NCBI RefSeq assembly: GCF_029633865.1
Contig: NC_079214.1
Coordinates: 20,597,950 to 20,661,949, forward strand
Length of the DNA stretch: 64,000 nucleotides
Direction: 5' to 3'
Source: Lampris incognitus
Lineage: Eukaryota > Chordata > Actinopteri > Lampriformes > Lampridae
Shown: piece after piece, positions 62,086 to 64,000 of the stretch
Layout of the letters: each line of letters starts with the position of its first letter
How positions within the stretch are numbered: the first letter of the stretch is position 1
The notes under the pieces: generated by a model
What the model saw: the letters and a program-made list of their open reading frames with translations, nothing else
Told to the model about the DNA's origin: nothing
Databases searched by the model: none
Position numbers and translations under genes: made by a program

Positions 62086-62368
62086 TTAGAGTCTCCCCTT
62101 TTAGTCGCAAGGGGGCAGCGTAGGATCTTCCGGGATTTCTTTTCTTCTGTAAATCAGTTTATTGGTGTCATTGATTTTACTTGTGTACCTGTTGCTTGTT
62201 ATGTTTGTGTATTCAGGCCCTGCCTTTGTTGACTTTCTTTGCTCAGTCTTGAGTTACTCTTTAGTATTATCTTGAGTCCAAGCCCTTTGTATGCTCGTAC
62301 ACTTCTCCAGTAAAACCTGCTTTTTATCTCTGTTTCAACCTTTCTTTGAGTCTTGAGTCTTTTCTGCA
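62086..62368 (+). repeat. gypsy 3' LTR
   Basis: Homologous to 58,638-58,921; shares GCGTAGGAT, GGGATTTCTTTTCT and CTCCAGTAAAACCTGCTTTT. The TG start is lost and the end is TTCTGCA. Confidence 0.78.
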
Positions 62369-62451
62369 CCCTGATAGTCTAGTGGTTTGGTTACTGCATT
62401 TTTACCCAGAGGGTCAGAGTTTGATTCCTGGCTGGATACCTCGTTGTAACA
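62369..62451 (+). repeat. tRNA-like segment after 3' LTR
   Basis: It contains TAGTCTAGTGGTTTGG (A-box-like) and GAGTTTGATTCC (B-box-like) and resembles a degenerate tRNA-Glu. It aligns with the segment after the 5' LTR. Confidence 0.55.
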
Positions 62452-62935
62452 GGTACCTCATATTGCATTGCTAACACGTGTGGTTCAGCATGTTTGACCA
62501 ATGACATATGAGACAAGTTGAACGGCAACACACGGGGCTAGCCAACTAAACTTGCCAATTAGATCTGTTAGAAGCTGGGGTTTGATGTTCTACTACAGCC
62601 TGGCCATCTTCAATGTAACCCACACTGCCATCACTGTCCTCTTCATCTACACCACTTTTTTTGCCTTTGGCCAAAATGTGAGTGGGCAGAGTCGGTGTTT
62701 ACTTACTCTTTAATGGATGATTGCAGTTAACATGGATTTCATGAACAGTATGCCAAGCAATAAAATAAAAGTAAGCAAATACAATTTCAATCAGTCCTCG
62801 GTATTATGTAGTGGTTTTAATAAAGTTAAAGATATGTCTGACCTCTCGCTTCAAATTTAATCATTGGATATTGCCATCAAAAATCCTACTACCAGCTCAT
62901 TGCATTGCTGTTGTAAAGTTATTTATATATATATG
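62452..62935. other. intronic, nothing recognised
   Basis: No exon or repeat family recognised before the second Tc1-like copy. Confidence 0.45.
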
Positions 62936-64000
62936 CACTCACTGGCCACTTTATTAGGTACACCTTGCTAGTACCGGGTTGGACCCCCTTTTGCCTTCAG
63001 AACTGCCTTAATCCTTCGTGGCATAGATTCAACAAGGTACTGGAAACATTCCTTAGAGACTTTGGTCCATATTGACATGATAGCATCACGCAGTTGCTGC
63101 AGATTTGTCGGCTGCACATCCATGATGCGAATCTCCCGGTCCACCACATCCCAAAGGTGCTCTATTGGATTGAGATCTGGTGACTGTGGAGGCCATTTGA
63201 GTACAGTGACCTCATTGTCATGTTCAAGAAACCAGTCCGAGATGATTCGAGCTTTATGACATGGCGCGTTATCTGCTGGAAGTAGCCATCAGAAGATGGG
63301 AACACTGTGGTCATAAAGGGATGGACATGGTCAGCAACAATACTCAGATAGGCTGTGGCATTGACACGATGCTCAGTTGGTACTAAGGGGCCCAAAGTGT
63401 GCCAAGAAAATATCCCCCACACCATTACACCACCACCACCAGCCTGAACCGTTGATACAAGGCAGGATGGATCCATGCTTTCATGTTGTTGACGCCAAAT
63501 TCTGACCCTACCATCCGAATGTCGCAGCAGAAATCGTGACTCATCAGACCAGGCAACGTTTTTCCAATCTTCTATTGTCCAATTTTGGTGAGCCTGTGCG
63601 AAATGTAGCCTCAGTTTCCTGTTCTTAGCTGACAGGAGTGGCACCCGGTGTGGTCTTCTGCTACTGTAGCCCATCTGCCTCAAGGTTCAACGTGTTGTGC
63701 GTTCAGAGATGCTCTTCTGCATACCTCGGTTGTAATGAGTGGTTATTTGAGTTACTGTTGCCTTTCCGTCAGCTCGAACCAGTCTGGCCATTCTCCTCTG
63801 ACCTCTGGCATCAACAAGGCATTTTCGCCCACAGAACTGCCGCTCACTGGATATTTTCTCTTTTTCGGACCATTCTCTGTAAACCCTAGAGATGGTTGTG
63901 CGTGAAAATCCCACTAGATCAGCAGTTTCTGAAATACTCAGACCAGCCCGTCTGGCACCAACAACCATGCCACGTTCAAAGTCACTTAAATCACCTTTCT
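62936..64000 (-). mobile_element. Tc1/mariner element, DD36E type (copy 2, cut by window end)
   Basis: Nearly identical to the element at 26,161 and in the same orientation. Its left terminal repeat begins at 62,936; the usual flanking TA is TG here. The right end lies beyond the window. Confidence 0.93.
62968..64000 (-). pseudogene. Tc1-like transposase copy 2, one nonsense codon and one frameshift
   Basis: The DNA-binding half (63,968 down to 63,687, continuing past the window edge) ends at TGA, 63,687-63,689, where copy 1 has CGA. The catalytic half resumes at 63,683 and keeps SDESRFLLRHSDGR, but a one-base deletion near 63,272-63,274 (ATCTGC against ATCCTGC in copy 1) shifts the frame right at the second catalytic Asp. 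The start codon is outside the window. It is non-functional. Confidence 0.9.

Larger units (their letters stand above)
58638..62368 (+). mobile_element. dead Ty3/gypsy chromodomain retrotransposon
   Basis: Two related LTRs enclose about 3.2 kb with remnants, in order, of protease, reverse transcriptase, RNase H, integrase and chromodomain. That is the gypsy order, and the chromodomain places it among chromoviruses. Gag is not recognisable. The internal part is shortened by a deletion within reverse transcriptase/RNase H, has many stops and frameshifts, and is interrupted by a 450-bp repeat. Confidence 0.88.

Noticed and set aside
62369..62451. Functional tRNA gene (Glu-like)
   Set aside because: Box motifs are degenerate, the acceptor arms do not pair well by eye, and a second degenerate copy sits after the other LTR.

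Overview
The window is a piece of a bony-fish (teleost, probably ray-finned percomorph-like) nuclear genome. The grounds are an intronless DDX28 next to the first coding exon of an NFATc3-type gene (neighbours in vertebrates), and a repeat set typical of fish: Tc1/mariner DNA transposons, hAT-like MITEs, tRNA-derived SINEs, L1-, L2/CR1- and RTE-like LINE tails, a chromodomain Ty3/gypsy element and many long (CA)n, (CT)n and pentanucleotide microsatellites. There are no bacterial-style operons and no CRISPR array.

Layout. 1-24 kb: no recognised exon. This part is non-coding sequence with scattered SINEs, hAT-like MITEs, LINE tails and a CpG-rich block (about 21.9-24.1 kb) that looks like an unassigned promoter region. 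24.5-27.75 kb: a repeat cluster holding a 5'-truncated L1 with target duplication, a Tc1/mariner element with DD36E spacing, a near-perfect palindrome and two copies of an ATCC-tailed LINE 3' end. 27.8-28.1 kb: an ETS-motif stretch followed by a weak candidate first exon. 29.65-31.35 kb: DDX28 on the minus strand, 567 codons, intact, with a CRE-bearing promoter just upstream. 31.6-39.6 kb: intergenic, holding a 424-bp LTR-like miniature retrotransposon whose LTRs carry a tRNA-like Pol III promoter, a 26-bp perfect inverted repeat, (GATA)n, a decayed Tc1 element and an opposed (CA)n/(TG)n pair. 39.6-40.2 kb: CpG-rich promoter, 5' leader and first coding exon of nfatc3 on the plus strand. 40.2-64 kb: intron 1 of nfatc3 (no second exon seen), filled with microsatellites, MITEs, an L2-like LINE end, a dead gypsy element split by a younger repeat, and a second copy of the same Tc1-like element running off the window end.

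Only two protein-coding loci are supported: DDX28 (mitochondrial DEAD-box RNA helicase) and nfatc3 (calcineurin-regulated transcription factor). They are divergently transcribed, about 8.7 kb apart, and are not expected to act in one pathway; their proximity is conserved synteny. In human, DUS2 lies between or opposite them as I recall; no DUS2 exon was recognised here.

The most unusual object is the element at 32,333-32,756: 157/150-bp direct repeats beginning TGTAA and ending CTACA, an 18-nt primer-binding site matching the 3' end of tRNA-Leu(CAA), a polypurine tract, a 4-bp target duplication (ATAC), no coding capacity, and A- and B-box Pol III motifs inside each LTR. That is the architecture of a Pol III-driven TRIM.
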